Source: an uncultured Clostridia bacterium | GTDB taxonomy: Bacteria; Bacillota; Clostridia; Oscillospirales; Acutalibacteraceae | DNA length: 35,497 nucleotides | Assembly: GCA_944383955.1 (NCBI GenBank) | Contig: CALWRP010000157.1 | Coordinates: 1-35,497 of the forward strand | Reading direction: 5' to 3' | Shown: positions 1 to 7,787 of the stretch, piece after piece | How the letters are laid out: each line of letters starts with the position of its first letter | Numbering within the stretch: position 1 is the stretch's first letter | Notes under the pieces: generated by a model | What the model saw: the letters and a program-made list of their open reading frames with translations, nothing else | Database searches by the model: none | Told to the model about the DNA's origin: nothing | Position numbers and translations under genes: made by a program

Positions 1-1070
1 GAGGAAGCGGGCTGCTCCTTCGGCACAGCGTAGGCGGAGGAGGCGTTCGTCTTCGCGGCGGCCGGTGCGGGCTCTTTCCTGGAAGCGGAGGCCGGAGCGG
101 GGCTGCCGTCATGCGTGGCAAAGCCGGTGGCGATGACGGTGACGCTCATCTCGTCCTCCATGTTCTCGTCGAACGCGGCGCCCCAGATGATGTTCGCGTC
201 CTCGTGCGCCTGCGCGGTGATCATCGAGGAGGCGGTCTCAATCTCGTCGAGGCCGATATCCGGAGACGAGGTGATGTTGATGATAACGCCCTTCGCGCCG
301 TTGATCGCCGTCTCGAGCAGCGGGCTGGAAATCGCCATGTTGGCGGCGACCTCAGCCTTGTCCTTGCCGGAGGCGCGTCCTACGCCCATGTGCGCGTAGC
401 CGGCGTCCTTCATGACAGCCGTCACGTCGGCGAAATCGAGGTTGACCAGGCCGGGGAGCTTAATCAGATCGGAGATGCTCTGCACGCCCTGGCGCAGCAC
501 GTCGTCCGCGACGGAGAAAGCGTTGATGAGGGTGATCTTCTGCTCGCTGACGAGCTTGAGGCGCTCGTTCGGAATCACAACCAGGGAATCGACATGCTCG
601 CGCAGCGCGCAGATGCCGCCCTCGGCCTGCTCCATGCGGCGCTTGCCCTCGAAGAGGAAGGGCTTGGTGACGATGCCGACCGTCAGGATGCCCATATCCC
701 GCGCAATCTCGGCGACAATCGGAGCGGCTCCCGTGCCGGTGCCGCCGCCCATACCGGCGGTGATAAACACCATATCGCTGCCACGGATAGCGGCCGCGAT
801 GGCCTCGCGGCTCTCCTCGCCGGCCTTCTGGCCGACCTCCGGCTTTGAGCCGGCGCCCTTGCCGTGGGTCACCTTCTCGCCAATCTGGATCTTCTGCGTC
901 GCCTTGGAGCGCAGCAGAGCCTGCTTGTCCGTATTGACGGCAATAAACTCCATGCCCTTTGCTTCCATGGTGACCATGCGGTCGATGGCGTTGCCGCCGC
1001 CGCCGCCGACACCGACGACCTTTATGATTACACCGTTGTTGTCAAAATCGTTGTCAATTTCAAAAGACAT
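1..1070 (-). CDS. ftsZ: Cell division protein FtsZ (3' end beyond window)
   Basis: Tubulin-like GTPase that polymerises into the cytokinetic Z ring. The reading frame from the ATG at 1070 is open to the window edge, giving 356 residues without a stop. The N terminus starts MSFEIDND and runs into the glycine-rich phosphate loop; the tubulin signature GGGTGTG is at residues 108-114, and NTDKQAL and the [11 protein letters not shown] stretch follow the FtsZ pattern. The end that is visible is an Ala/Pro/Ser-rich linker, so only the C-terminal partner-binding peptide is missing. The start is supported by AAGGGGG about 10 nt upstream. It is the last gene of the dcw cluster seen here, 277 nt after ftsQ, with its own candidate promoter. 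FtsA, often encoded just upstream, is absent. Confidence 0.98.
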   Translation of the reverse strand, partial: MSFEIDNDFDNNGVIIKVVGVGGGGGNAIDRMVTMEAKGMEFIAVNTDKQALLRSKATQKIQIGEKVTHGKGAGSKPEVGQKAGEESREAIAAAIRGSDMVFITAGMGGGTGTGAAPIVAEIARDMGILTVGIVTKPFLFEGKRRMEQAEGGICALREHVDSLVVIPNERLKLVSEQKITLINAFSVADDVLRQGVQSISDLIKLPGLVNLDFADVTAVMKDAGYAHMGVGRASGKDKAEVAANMAISSPLLETAINGAKGVIINITSSPDIGLDEIETASSMITAQAHEDANIIWGAAFDENMEDEMSVTVIATGFATHDGSPAPASASRKEPAPAAAKTNASSAYAVPKEQPAS

Positions 1071-1347
1071 TTTGCCGCGTCCCCCTTAATTCGTCCCTGT
1101 ATTGATACGCGGGAAAGCCCCCGCCGCACATAGATTCAGAGAAAAATGATTTACCATAACTGTACCATGTTTTGCCTTTGATTGCAATAAACAAATTGTG
1201 AAATGGAAATATCTTCCTTCTCCATTTCTGTCGGAAACAGAGATCTACTCTTACAAGGTTAACATAAGAAGCAGGGAATTGCAAGAGAAAAGCTCCGTTT
1301 TTTCGCTTCCCACCGGGAAAAAAACACCATTTTCCGCTCCCCGGAGC
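1071..1347 (-). other. ftsQ-ftsZ spacer, no gene
   Basis: AT-richer than its neighbours. After the ftsQ stop the transcript could fold AGCTCCG with CGGAGCT (7 bp, long loop) followed by TTTTCTC, a weak terminator candidate, and a run of seven T follows a short GCTC/GAGC stem. The rest holds the candidate ftsZ promoter and the ftsZ leader. A 74-codon frame starting TTG at 1284 crosses the spacer but has no recognisable family. Confidence 0.5.
1159..1187 (-). promoter_or_regulatory. Candidate extended -10 sigma-A promoter of ftsZ
   Basis: On the minus strand TTGCAA (1182-1187), a 17-nt spacer, then TGG-TACAGT with the -10 at 1159-1164. The -10 hexamer matches only 4 of 6 positions, but a TGn extension is present. 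Transcription would start near 1152, leaving a leader of about 80 nt before the ftsZ ATG. Seen by eye only. Confidence 0.4.
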
Positions 1348-2538
1348 TCACTGCGCCGCGGCGGAGGACGTTCCCGCAGCCTGCGAGCCGTCGCCGGCGG
1401 AGGAGACGCCGTCCGCGGAGGAAGCGGCGGGATCTGACGAGACCGCGGAGGAGACGGAAAAGTCTTCGCTGAAATAGGAGCGATCCGTGTCGACCACAAG
1501 GGAGAGATCCAGCGTGCCCCGATCCGTATCGGTCAGGTTCCCGCCCTCCAAAAGCGTCAGGAAGGTGTTCAGCTTTTCCTTAAAGGAGGTGGGAGGGCCG
1601 AGCTTGAGAAGGATCCGATTGTCATAGAGCACCGTTGTGCTGTAGGAGTCCGTCAGGTCGATCTCCGTCACGTTCTCGAGAGAGAGCTCGTCGATGGCCT
1701 GAGCCAGCTTCTCGAAGACGCTTGTGCTGTCTCCGTCCTCGTAGACGATCGGCGTGCCGATCACGGCAGACTGCACCACCATTCCCTTGACGAGCGGATA
1801 GCCCTCCGGGCGCTCCGTCACGCGCTCGAGCACCTTGCCCGACACGCCCACAAGAATATACTGCGTATCGTCGAGCACAGCGCCGGCCACCTGCTCCTCC
1901 GAAACGGCAATTTCAATCTCGGAGGGAAGAACGCGCTTGACGTCGGCCTCCCCGATATAGGGAAGCTGTTTCTCGATGGCGTCGGACGCGGCGTCAATAT
2001 CGGTGAGGAAGAGGTTCCCCCCCGTCTCCAGACCGGAGGCCTCGAGGATCTGCTCCGCCGTGTAGCGGCTCTCCCCCTGGACCTCGATCGTCTCCACGCG
2101 GAACAGCACCGTCAGCGAAAGGGTGAGCGCCGTGCCGAGAACAAGCAGGAAGAGGAAAAAGTAGAAGACCGCCATCACCCGCCGCCTGCGCCTGCGCCGT
2201 GCCGCCGCGTCAATCTTCGGCCGCCTGCGCCGCTTCAGCTCCTGCTGCGGGCGGGGCCTGTCCGCCGCGCGGGCGGTTTTCCCCGCGGGAGGGCCTGCAT
2301 GGGGACGGCCCTGGGGCGGCCTGCCGGTACGCCCCGGCTCCTCCCTGCGCCGCGCTTGCCTCCTGTCTGGAGAGACGCGCCTGCCTTCTCCCGGCTGGCG
2401 GACGGGCGGCTGTGCCTGCGGCCTGCCTTCCTGTCCGCGCGCCTGCCCACTGCTCTGCTGCCGCGCCTGCTGCCGGCGCCGCCGCCTTTCCTGCTCGCGG
2501 CTTTGCCTGCGCTGCTGCTCCCGCCGGGCCTTCCCCAT
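1348..2538 (-). CDS. ftsQ: FtsQ/DivIB cell division protein with long Arg-rich cytoplasmic tail
   Basis: Bitopic divisome protein that links FtsL and the septal PBP. Residues 1-120 are a low-complexity basic tail (38 arginines, ending in seven in a row), then one membrane span at about 121-146, then a POTRA domain starting FRVETIEVQGESRYTAEQI, a FtsQ/beta domain to about 360, and a Ser/Ala-rich tail. At 396 aa it is longer than typical DivIB (about 260-300 aa), the excess lying in both tails. The ATG at 2538 follows AAGGGAG at good distance. The gene sits 26 nt after murA, between murA and ftsZ, as in many Clostridia. Family assignment rests on the POTRA-like region and on position; confidence is high. 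Confidence 0.92.
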   Translation of the reverse strand: MGKARREQQRRQSREQERRRRRQQARQQSSGQARGQEGRPQAQPPVRQPGEGRRVSPDRRQARRREEPGRTGRPPQGRPHAGPPAGKTARAADRPRPQQELKRRRRPKIDAAARRRRRRRVMAVFYFFLFLLVLGTALTLSLTVLFRVETIEVQGESRYTAEQILEASGLETGGNLFLTDIDAASDAIEKQLPYIGEADVKRVLPSEIEIAVSEEQVAGAVLDDTQYILVGVSGKVLERVTERPEGYPLVKGMVVQSAVIGTPIVYEDGDSTSVFEKLAQAIDELSLENVTEIDLTDSYSTTVLYDNRILLKLGPPTSFKEKLNTFLTLLEGGNLTDTDRGTLDLSLVVDTDRSYFSEDFSVSSAVSSDPAASSADGVSSAGDGSQAAGTSSAAAQ

Positions 2539-2564
2539 GCTTTTTCACTCCCTTACATCCAGGC

Positions 2565-3824
2565 TTACTCGTACTCCCGGCGGATGCTCGCGCCGAGCTG
2601 GGCGAGGCTGCGCTCAATGTGCTCGTAGCCCCGATCGATATAGCGCACGCCGGTGACCTCCGTGGCCCCGCGCGCCGCCAGACCGGCAACCACCAGCGCC
2701 GCCCCGCCCCGCAGGTCGGCGGCCTCCACCGGCGCGCCGGAGAGACGGGGCACGCCCTCGATCACGGCCACACGGCCCTCGACCTTGATGTTCGCGCCAA
2801 GCCGCAGCAGCTCGCCGACATGCTTATACCGGCTCTCGAAAATATTCTCGACAAAAATGCTCGTGCCCGACCCGAGACAGGCCGCCGCCATCAGCGGAGC
2901 CTGGGCGTCTGTGGGAAAACCGGGATAGGGCATGGTGCGCACGCTCTTGATCCGCCCGAGCCGGGACGGCGCGCACAGGCGCAGACTCGTTTCCTCAGAC
3001 TCGATGGAGCAGCCAAGCTCCTCGAAGAAGGGGAGCACCGGCTCGAGATGGGCGGGCACTACCTGATTCAGGCGGACGCAGCCGCCCGTGGCAGCCGCGG
3101 CGCTCATGAAGGTGGCCGCGGCGATGCGGTCGGGAATCACGCGGTGCTCGCAGCCGTAGAGCGTCTCCACGCCCTCAATGACGAGCGTGCTGCCGCCCGC
3201 GCCGCTCACCCGCGCCCCGCAGCGGTTGAGAAACTCCGCCAGGTCGCAGATCTCCGGCTCGCGGGCCGCGTTCGTCACAATGGTCGTCCCCTCTGCGAGG
3301 ACGGCGGCGAGCATGATGTTCTCCGTCGCTCCGACGCTCGGGAACGACAATCCGATCGCCGCCCCGTGCAGCGGCCCCTCCGCCGAGCAGGACAGGCAGC
3401 CGTAATCCTCGACAATCTTCGCGCCCATCTTGCGCAGAGCGCTCAGGTGGAGATCGATCGGCCGGGGGCCGAGCTCGCAGCCGCCGGGAAAGGAGAGCAC
3501 CGCCCGCCCCGCGCGGGAGAGGATTGCGCCCAGAAAGACGATGGAGGAACGCATCTCGCGCATGAGCCCGTCCGGAATGTCGCACTGCGTCACACAGCGC
3601 GGATCGATCACCAGGCTTCCCCCCTGCCGGTTGACAGTGCAGCCGAGGTGGCGCAAAATCCGCGCCGAGACGTCCACGTCGGACAGGTGCGGACAATTAT
3701 GTAGCACGCACTCGCTCCGGCAGAGCAGCGTTGCCGCCATGAGGGGAAGCGTGCTGTTTTTTGCCCCGTGCACGTTCAATTCCCCGTTCAGGCGGTTTGG
3801 CCCATGAATCAACAGTTTCACCAT
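2565..3824 (-). CDS. murA: UDP-N-acetylglucosamine 1-carboxyvinyltransferase MurA
   Basis: Transfers enolpyruvate from PEP to UDP-GlcNAc, the first committed cytoplasmic step of peptidoglycan synthesis. 419 aa, the family's usual length. The N terminus MVKLLIHGPNRLNGELNVHGAKN carries the substrate-binding Lys22-Asn23. The catalytic loop GGCELGPRPIDLH has the nucleophilic Cys at residue 116, the residue alkylated by fosfomycin, so the enzyme should be of the sensitive type. The frame is open well upstream, but the ATG at 3824 fits the family N terminus and follows an AGCGGGGAA Shine-Dalgarno-like site. Neighbours are murG (197 nt upstream) and ftsQ (26 nt downstream). It occupies the place that murB has in Bacillus subtilis. 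Confidence 0.97.
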   Translation of the reverse strand: MVKLLIHGPNRLNGELNVHGAKNSTLPLMAATLLCRSECVLHNCPHLSDVDVSARILRHLGCTVNRQGGSLVIDPRCVTQCDIPDGLMREMRSSIVFLGAILSRAGRAVLSFPGGCELGPRPIDLHLSALRKMGAKIVEDYGCLSCSAEGPLHGAAIGLSFPSVGATENIMLAAVLAEGTTIVTNAAREPEICDLAEFLNRCGARVSGAGGSTLVIEGVETLYGCEHRVIPDRIAAATFMSAAAATGGCVRLNQVVPAHLEPVLPFFEELGCSIESEETSLRLCAPSRLGRIKSVRTMPYPGFPTDAQAPLMAAACLGSGTSIFVENIFESRYKHVGELLRLGANIKVEGRVAVIEGVPRLSGAPVEAADLRGGAALVVAGLAARGATEVTGVRYIDRGYEHIERSLAQLGASIRREYE

Positions 3825-4021
3825 AGCTATTCCCCGCTTCCTCTTGTTTGAAGTATGCCATACTATGCGGGGAGGAAGAAAGCGGTGAAACGGGCCGGAG
3901 CCCCGCAAAGCGGGAAGCCCCGGCATAACGCCGCCGCGTGCAGCGCACGGAGAAGCCGCGGCAGGCGGCTGTCCCGTCGCGCGGGACGCGGCGAATCGCT
4001 GCGCCGCGGGGGCGCGAAGCA
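3825..4021 (-). other. murG-murA spacer with GC-rich hairpins
   Basis: No gene seen. Two hairpins are plain: GTCCCG/CGGGAC (3971-3987, 5-nt loop) and a two-tier stem with GCCGG/CCGGC outside (3894-3898, 3920-3924) and CCCGC/GCGGG inside (3902-3906, 3910-3914). Neither is followed by a real T tract on the minus strand. A 13-bp palindrome AGTATGCCATACT lies at 3852-3864, about 30 nt before the murA start. No convincing promoter was found. Confidence 0.45.
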
Positions 4022-5149
4022 TTATCCCTTTGTGCGGCCGAGCACCTCGCGGATCAGCTGATAGATTCTGTCGTTGGCGTCGGTGATCGCCATCTTTCTG
4101 GCGTTCGCCGAGAGGGTGGGGATGGTATCCGCGTCGTGGAACAGGTCCTCGACCAGCTTGCGCAGCGTCTCGCCGGAAAGATCCTTCTCCTCGAGGATGG
4201 CGGCGGCGTTGCGGTTGACGAGGGCCATCGCGTTGTGGAACTGGTGGTTTTCCGCCACGTTGGGCGAGGGAATCAGGATTGACGCCCGGCCCTGCACCTG
4301 CAGCTCCGAGAGCGTGATGGCGCCCGCGCGGCAGATAACGAGATCGGCGGCGGCCAGACAGTCCGGCATGTTGTCGATGTATTCGCGAATGTCCATCTCC
4401 GGGTGGGCGGCGAGATCAATTCCCTTCTCGCGCAGCAGATCCGGGAACCAGCGGCCCCACTGGCCGTAGGCGTGGATGTGCTGGAAGCGGCCCTCCTTCG
4501 CGCTCCAGGCCAGCAGCTCCGCCACAGCCTCGTTGACGCGGCGCGCGCCGAGGCTGCCGCCGAAGCTGAGAATCAGCGGGCGCTCATCAAGGCCCAGCTT
4601 TTCCCGGGAAGCCGCGCGCTCCGCGCGGAGGACGGCGGGGCGCACGGGGTTGCCCGTCAGCACGCAGCGGGCGGAGGCCGGCAGATACTTCTTCGCGTCC
4701 TGCACGGCCAGCATGGTGTAGGCCGCTTTTTTGCTCAGCGCCTTGTTTGTCACGCCGGGAAAGGCGTTCTGCTCGTGGATGAGCGAGGGGATGCCGAGCT
4801 TCATGGCCTCGCGGATGACGGGGCCGCTCACATAGCCGCCGGTGCCCACGCAGATGTCGGGCTGGAACTCCCGGATGATACGCTTGGCCTCGGCGGTGGA
4901 GGTGAAGAGATGAATGGTTGTCTTGACGTTCTTTTTCAGGTTCGTCCAGCTCGGCTTGCGCTGAAAGCCGGAGAGGGTGACGCTCTTGAAGTCGAAGCCC
5001 GCCTTGGGGACGAGCCTCTCCTCCATGCCGCCCTTCGCGCCCACATAGAGGATGGCCGCGTCGGCCTCGCGCTCGCGGACGGTGCCGGCGATCGCCAGGG
5101 CCGGGTTGATATGACCGGCGGTTCCGCCGCCGGCAAAGAGGATTCTCAT
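4022..5149 (-). CDS. murG: UDP-N-acetylglucosamine-N-acetylmuramyl-(pentapeptide) pyrophosphoryl-undecaprenol GlcNAc transferase MurG
   Basis: Peripheral membrane GT-B glycosyltransferase that adds GlcNAc to lipid I to form lipid II. 375 aa. The N-terminal nucleotide-fold loop GGGTAGHINPAL is at residues 7-18. The C-terminal UDP-GlcNAc site RAGAITLSELQVQGRASILIP is followed by AENHQFHNA. The ATG at 5149 is chosen over the open frame upstream because it begins with the family motif MRILFAGGGTAGH and follows AAAAGGGTG. It sits between ftsW (82 nt upstream) and murA, so flippase/polymerase partner and lipid II synthase are co-transcribed. Confidence 0.98.
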   Translation of the reverse strand: MRILFAGGGTAGHINPALAIAGTVREREADAAILYVGAKGGMEERLVPKAGFDFKSVTLSGFQRKPSWTNLKKNVKTTIHLFTSTAEAKRIIREFQPDICVGTGGYVSGPVIREAMKLGIPSLIHEQNAFPGVTNKALSKKAAYTMLAVQDAKKYLPASARCVLTGNPVRPAVLRAERAASREKLGLDERPLILSFGGSLGARRVNEAVAELLAWSAKEGRFQHIHAYGQWGRWFPDLLREKGIDLAAHPEMDIREYIDNMPDCLAAADLVICRAGAITLSELQVQGRASILIPSPNVAENHQFHNAMALVNRNAAAILEEKDLSGETLRKLVEDLFHDADTIPTLSANARKMAITDANDRIYQLIREVLGRTKG

Positions 5150-5231
5150 ATGAAACACCCTTTTCTTCTTGTCTGATTTCCTGCCGGCGTCCGCGGGCGG
5201 CGCAAAGCCCCTCTCCCCCGCGCTTCCGGCG

Positions 5232-6479
5232 CTACAGCTTCTCGATCGCGGAATTGCGGCTGATGGAGAGGACGACGCCCATCTCCGCCAGCAGCATGAT
5301 GAGCGAGGTGCCGCCATAGCTGAAAAACGGCAGGCTGATGCCCGTGTTCGGGATGGTGTTCGTCACCACCATGATATTCAGAATCACCTGCAGGCCAATC
5401 TGGAAGGTGAGGCCGACGCCGAGCAGCATGCCGAATTTATCCTTGGCCTTGAGCGAGACGACGACGCCGCGCCAGATCAGCATGGCAAACAGAATAATGA
5501 TGATCAGCGCGCCGATGAAGCCGAGCTCCTCGCAGACGATGGCGAAGATGAAATCGTTCTGCGGCTCCGGCAGATAGAGGTACTTCTGCCGCGACTGGCC
5601 GAGGCCGAGGCCGAGCAGCCCGCCCGAGCCGATCGTCATCAGCGACTGGCGCGTCTGCCAGGTGTCGACGTCCGCCGGCGGATTGAAGGGATCGAGCCAG
5701 CCGTAGACGCGGTCCATGGCGTAGGAGAAGAGGTCGGTGAAAACGAGCAGATAGAGCGCCGCGGCGATCAGCACGGCGAAGGCCAGGCCGAACCAGCGCA
5801 GCCGCACGCCGCCGATGAACATCATCATCGCGCCGAGGCAGAGAATGATCAGCGTGGCTGACATGTGCTTTTCCAGCACGACCAGCAGGGCGATCGAGCC
5901 GAGGATCAGCACATACGGCACCACGCCGAAGCGGAAGGTGCTCATCTTATCAAAATTGAGGGAGATCAGATGGGCGAAAATCAGGATCAGGGCAAACTTC
6001 GCCACCTCGGAGGGCTGAAAGTTGATGGGGCCGATGTAGAACCAGCGGTAAGCGCCCTTGATGTTCGGGACAAAGGTGGAACCTCTGAGCACCAGCATCG
6101 CCACGAGCAGCAGATACGTGACGATCAGAATGGGAATCGCGAACTTGTGAAAATGATGGTAGTCAAAATAGGACACCGCAATCATGATCGCCACGCCGAG
6201 CACGGCGTAGAACGCCTGGTTGCGGATGAAATAATAGCTGTCGCCATCCATATTATAGTAGGCGTAGGGATAGCTGGCGGAGAACATCATCACGAGGCCT
6301 ATCGTCAGCAGCACCAGAATCAGGAAGAAGAAGGGCAGATCCAGACCGGAGCGGACGGAAAATACCCGAAACTTCTTTCTGACACGCTTGAGAACGGAGC
6401 CCTTTTTCCCGCTCTCCTTTTTCTCCTGCGAACCGACAGGCGCGCCTGTCATCGCGCCGGACTGCGCATGGGTCGTCAA
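5232..6479 (-). CDS. ftsW: SEDS-family peptidoglycan glycosyltransferase FtsW (TTG start)
   Basis: Polytopic SEDS protein that polymerises lipid II at the septum with its cognate class B PBP. 415 aa with a basic cytoplasmic N terminus of about 45 residues, then roughly ten membrane spans beginning LPFFFLILVLLTIGLVMMFSAS. The conserved loop around RVYGWLDPFNPPAD and the QTRQSLMTIGSGGLLGLGLG and EPQNDFIFAIVCEELGF motifs are typical. The start is a TTG at 6477-6479 preceded by a near-perfect AAGGAGG at 8 nt; the nearest in-frame ATG (6452) has no ribosome-binding site. It lies 48 nt after mraY. It could equally be called SpoVE if it serves spore cortex; murD, its usual upstream neighbour, is missing. 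Confidence 0.96.
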   Translation of the reverse strand: MTTHAQSGAMTGAPVGSQEKKESGKKGSVLKRVRKKFRVFSVRSGLDLPFFFLILVLLTIGLVMMFSASYPYAYYNMDGDSYYFIRNQAFYAVLGVAIMIAVSYFDYHHFHKFAIPILIVTYLLLVAMLVLRGSTFVPNIKGAYRWFYIGPINFQPSEVAKFALILIFAHLISLNFDKMSTFRFGVVPYVLILGSIALLVVLEKHMSATLIILCLGAMMMFIGGVRLRWFGLAFAVLIAAALYLLVFTDLFSYAMDRVYGWLDPFNPPADVDTWQTRQSLMTIGSGGLLGLGLGQSRQKYLYLPEPQNDFIFAIVCEELGFIGALIIIILFAMLIWRGVVVSLKAKDKFGMLLGVGLTFQIGLQVILNIMVVTNTIPNTGISLPFFSYGGTSLIMLLAEMGVVLSISRNSAIEKL

Positions 6480-6527
6480 CGCAGCCGCCTCCTTTCCTTC
6501 ATTCCTGAAATTAGTATGCCGTTCCCG

Positions 6528-7547
6528 TCAGATTCCATACAGCCAGCTGCAGATCGACAGCGCGCCGAACACGACGGTGACGGCGCTGAACACGACGCAG
6601 ATCTTGACCTCGCTCCAGCCGCACATCTCGAAATGGTGGTGAATGGGCGTCATCTTGAAAATGCGCTTGCCGTGCGTGATCTTAAAGTAGGAGACCTGCA
6701 GCACGACGGAGAGGATCTCGCACAGATAGACAATGCCGGTCACCAGGATCAGCACCGGCAGATTGACGCCGAAGCCGAGAGCGCAGACGATGCCGCCGAG
6801 GAAAAGCGAGCCCGTGTCGCCCATGAAGACCTTGGCGGGGTTGAAGTTCCACAGCAGGAAGCCGAGGCAGCCGCCGGCCACAGCCGCCGCCGCGATGCTC
6901 ATGCCGAAGAGCGACATGATGCCGGACAGGATCATGAACGTGACGGCAAAGAAGAAGGTCACGGAGGCGTTGAGGCCGTCGATACCGTCCGTGAAGTTGA
7001 CGGCGTTCACCATGGCGACGATCCCCAGCGCGGAGAGCACCCAGAAGGCGGGGCCGAAATCCACGCTGCCGACGAAGGGGATCAGCGTGGAGGTGCCGAC
7101 GCCGGAGAGCCAGAGGGAGAACAGATACGCTCCCGCCACGAGGAATTGCAGAACCAGCTTCTGCTTGACGTTCAGGCCGAGGTTGCGCTTCTTGACGACC
7201 TTGATATAGTCGTCGACAAAGCCGACCAGACCGAAGCCGAGCGCCATCAGCAGACCCCCGACCGCCTTGGTCAGCGACTGGTTGCGCAGATACGGGTCAA
7301 TCCCGCCCTGGCTGTAGTATAAGGGCAGGCAGACCGCGACCGCGAGAAAAATGCCGATGATGAAGAGGAAGCCGCCCATGGTGGGCGTTCCGTTCTTCTT
7401 GCGGTGCCATTTCGGGCCCTCCTCGCGGATCGTCTGGCCGAAATTGATGCGGTGCAGCAGCGGCACCATCCATTTCCCCAGCAGCGCCGTCACGGCGAAG
7501 GCAATCACCGCGGACAGAAGCACCAGCAAACCGTTTGTCTGATTCAT
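6528..7547 (-). CDS. mraY: Phospho-N-acetylmuramoyl-pentapeptide transferase MraY
   Basis: Integral membrane enzyme that transfers phospho-MurNAc-pentapeptide to undecaprenyl phosphate to make lipid I. 339 aa, about ten membrane spans. Visible motifs: EEGPKWHRKKNGTPTMGG (N-terminal cytoplasmic loop), DDYIKV with the metal-binding aspartates, NAVNFTDGIDGLNA, FMGDTGSLFLGG, and the C-terminal MTPIHHHFEMCGW. The ATG at 7547 follows GAGGGTG and begins MNQTNGLLVLL; 21 further codons of open frame upstream are spacer. It is separated from the PBP gene by an unusually hairpin-rich 240-nt spacer in the place where murE and murF commonly lie. Confidence 0.98.
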   Translation of the reverse strand: MNQTNGLLVLLSAVIAFAVTALLGKWMVPLLHRINFGQTIREEGPKWHRKKNGTPTMGGFLFIIGIFLAVAVCLPLYYSQGGIDPYLRNQSLTKAVGGLLMALGFGLVGFVDDYIKVVKKRNLGLNVKQKLVLQFLVAGAYLFSLWLSGVGTSTLIPFVGSVDFGPAFWVLSALGIVAMVNAVNFTDGIDGLNASVTFFFAVTFMILSGIMSLFGMSIAAAAVAGGCLGFLLWNFNPAKVFMGDTGSLFLGGIVCALGFGVNLPVLILVTGIVYLCEILSVVLQVSYFKITHGKRIFKMTPIHHHFEMCGWSEVKICVVFSAVTVVFGALSICSWLYGI

Positions 7548-7787
7548 ACTTTCACACCCTCTGAATTCATATTGCCGCACAATCCCGCACGGGAGCCGGG
7601 CGGCTTCCATGCGGGATTGTTTTCAGGCGGGGCGCCGGGGAGGCGAAACCGCCTCCGGACTGCTGAAAGCGGGAGAGCGCCGGCTTTCTGAAGCGAGGGG
7701 CCCCTGCAAAAGAAGCAGGCCCCGGCCAGTTTTCCCGATATCCCGGGAAGGGAAAAAGCGGCGTTTTCTCTCTTTTCCAGGCAGCCC
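7548..7787 (-). repeat. Spacer with four consecutive hairpins between PBP gene and mraY
   Basis: No gene seen. Inverted repeats in order: ACAATCCCGC/GCGGGATTGT (7579-7588, 7611-7620) with an inner GGGAGCC/GGCTTCC stem; GGAGGCG/CGCCTCC (7639-7656, loop AAAC); GGGG..CCTGC/GCAGG..CCCC (7697-7723); TTCCCG/CGGGAA (7732-7749). None has a T tract after it on the minus strand, so they look like RNA structure or mRNA stability/processing elements, not plain terminators. Confidence 0.6.

Noticed and set aside
1060-1284. 74-codon minus-strand frame in the ftsQ-ftsZ spacer
   Set aside because: TTG start with only a GGAG-like site, no family likeness, and it spans the candidate ftsZ promoter and start.
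3852-3864. AGTATGCCATACT palindrome upstream of murA as operator or promoter
   Set aside because: Short, single copy, and no -35 partner; noted in the spacer entry only.
7579-7620. ACAATCCCGC hairpin as a terminator of the PBP gene
   Set aside because: On the transcribed minus strand no T tract follows; TTTT occurs only on the plus side where no gene ends.
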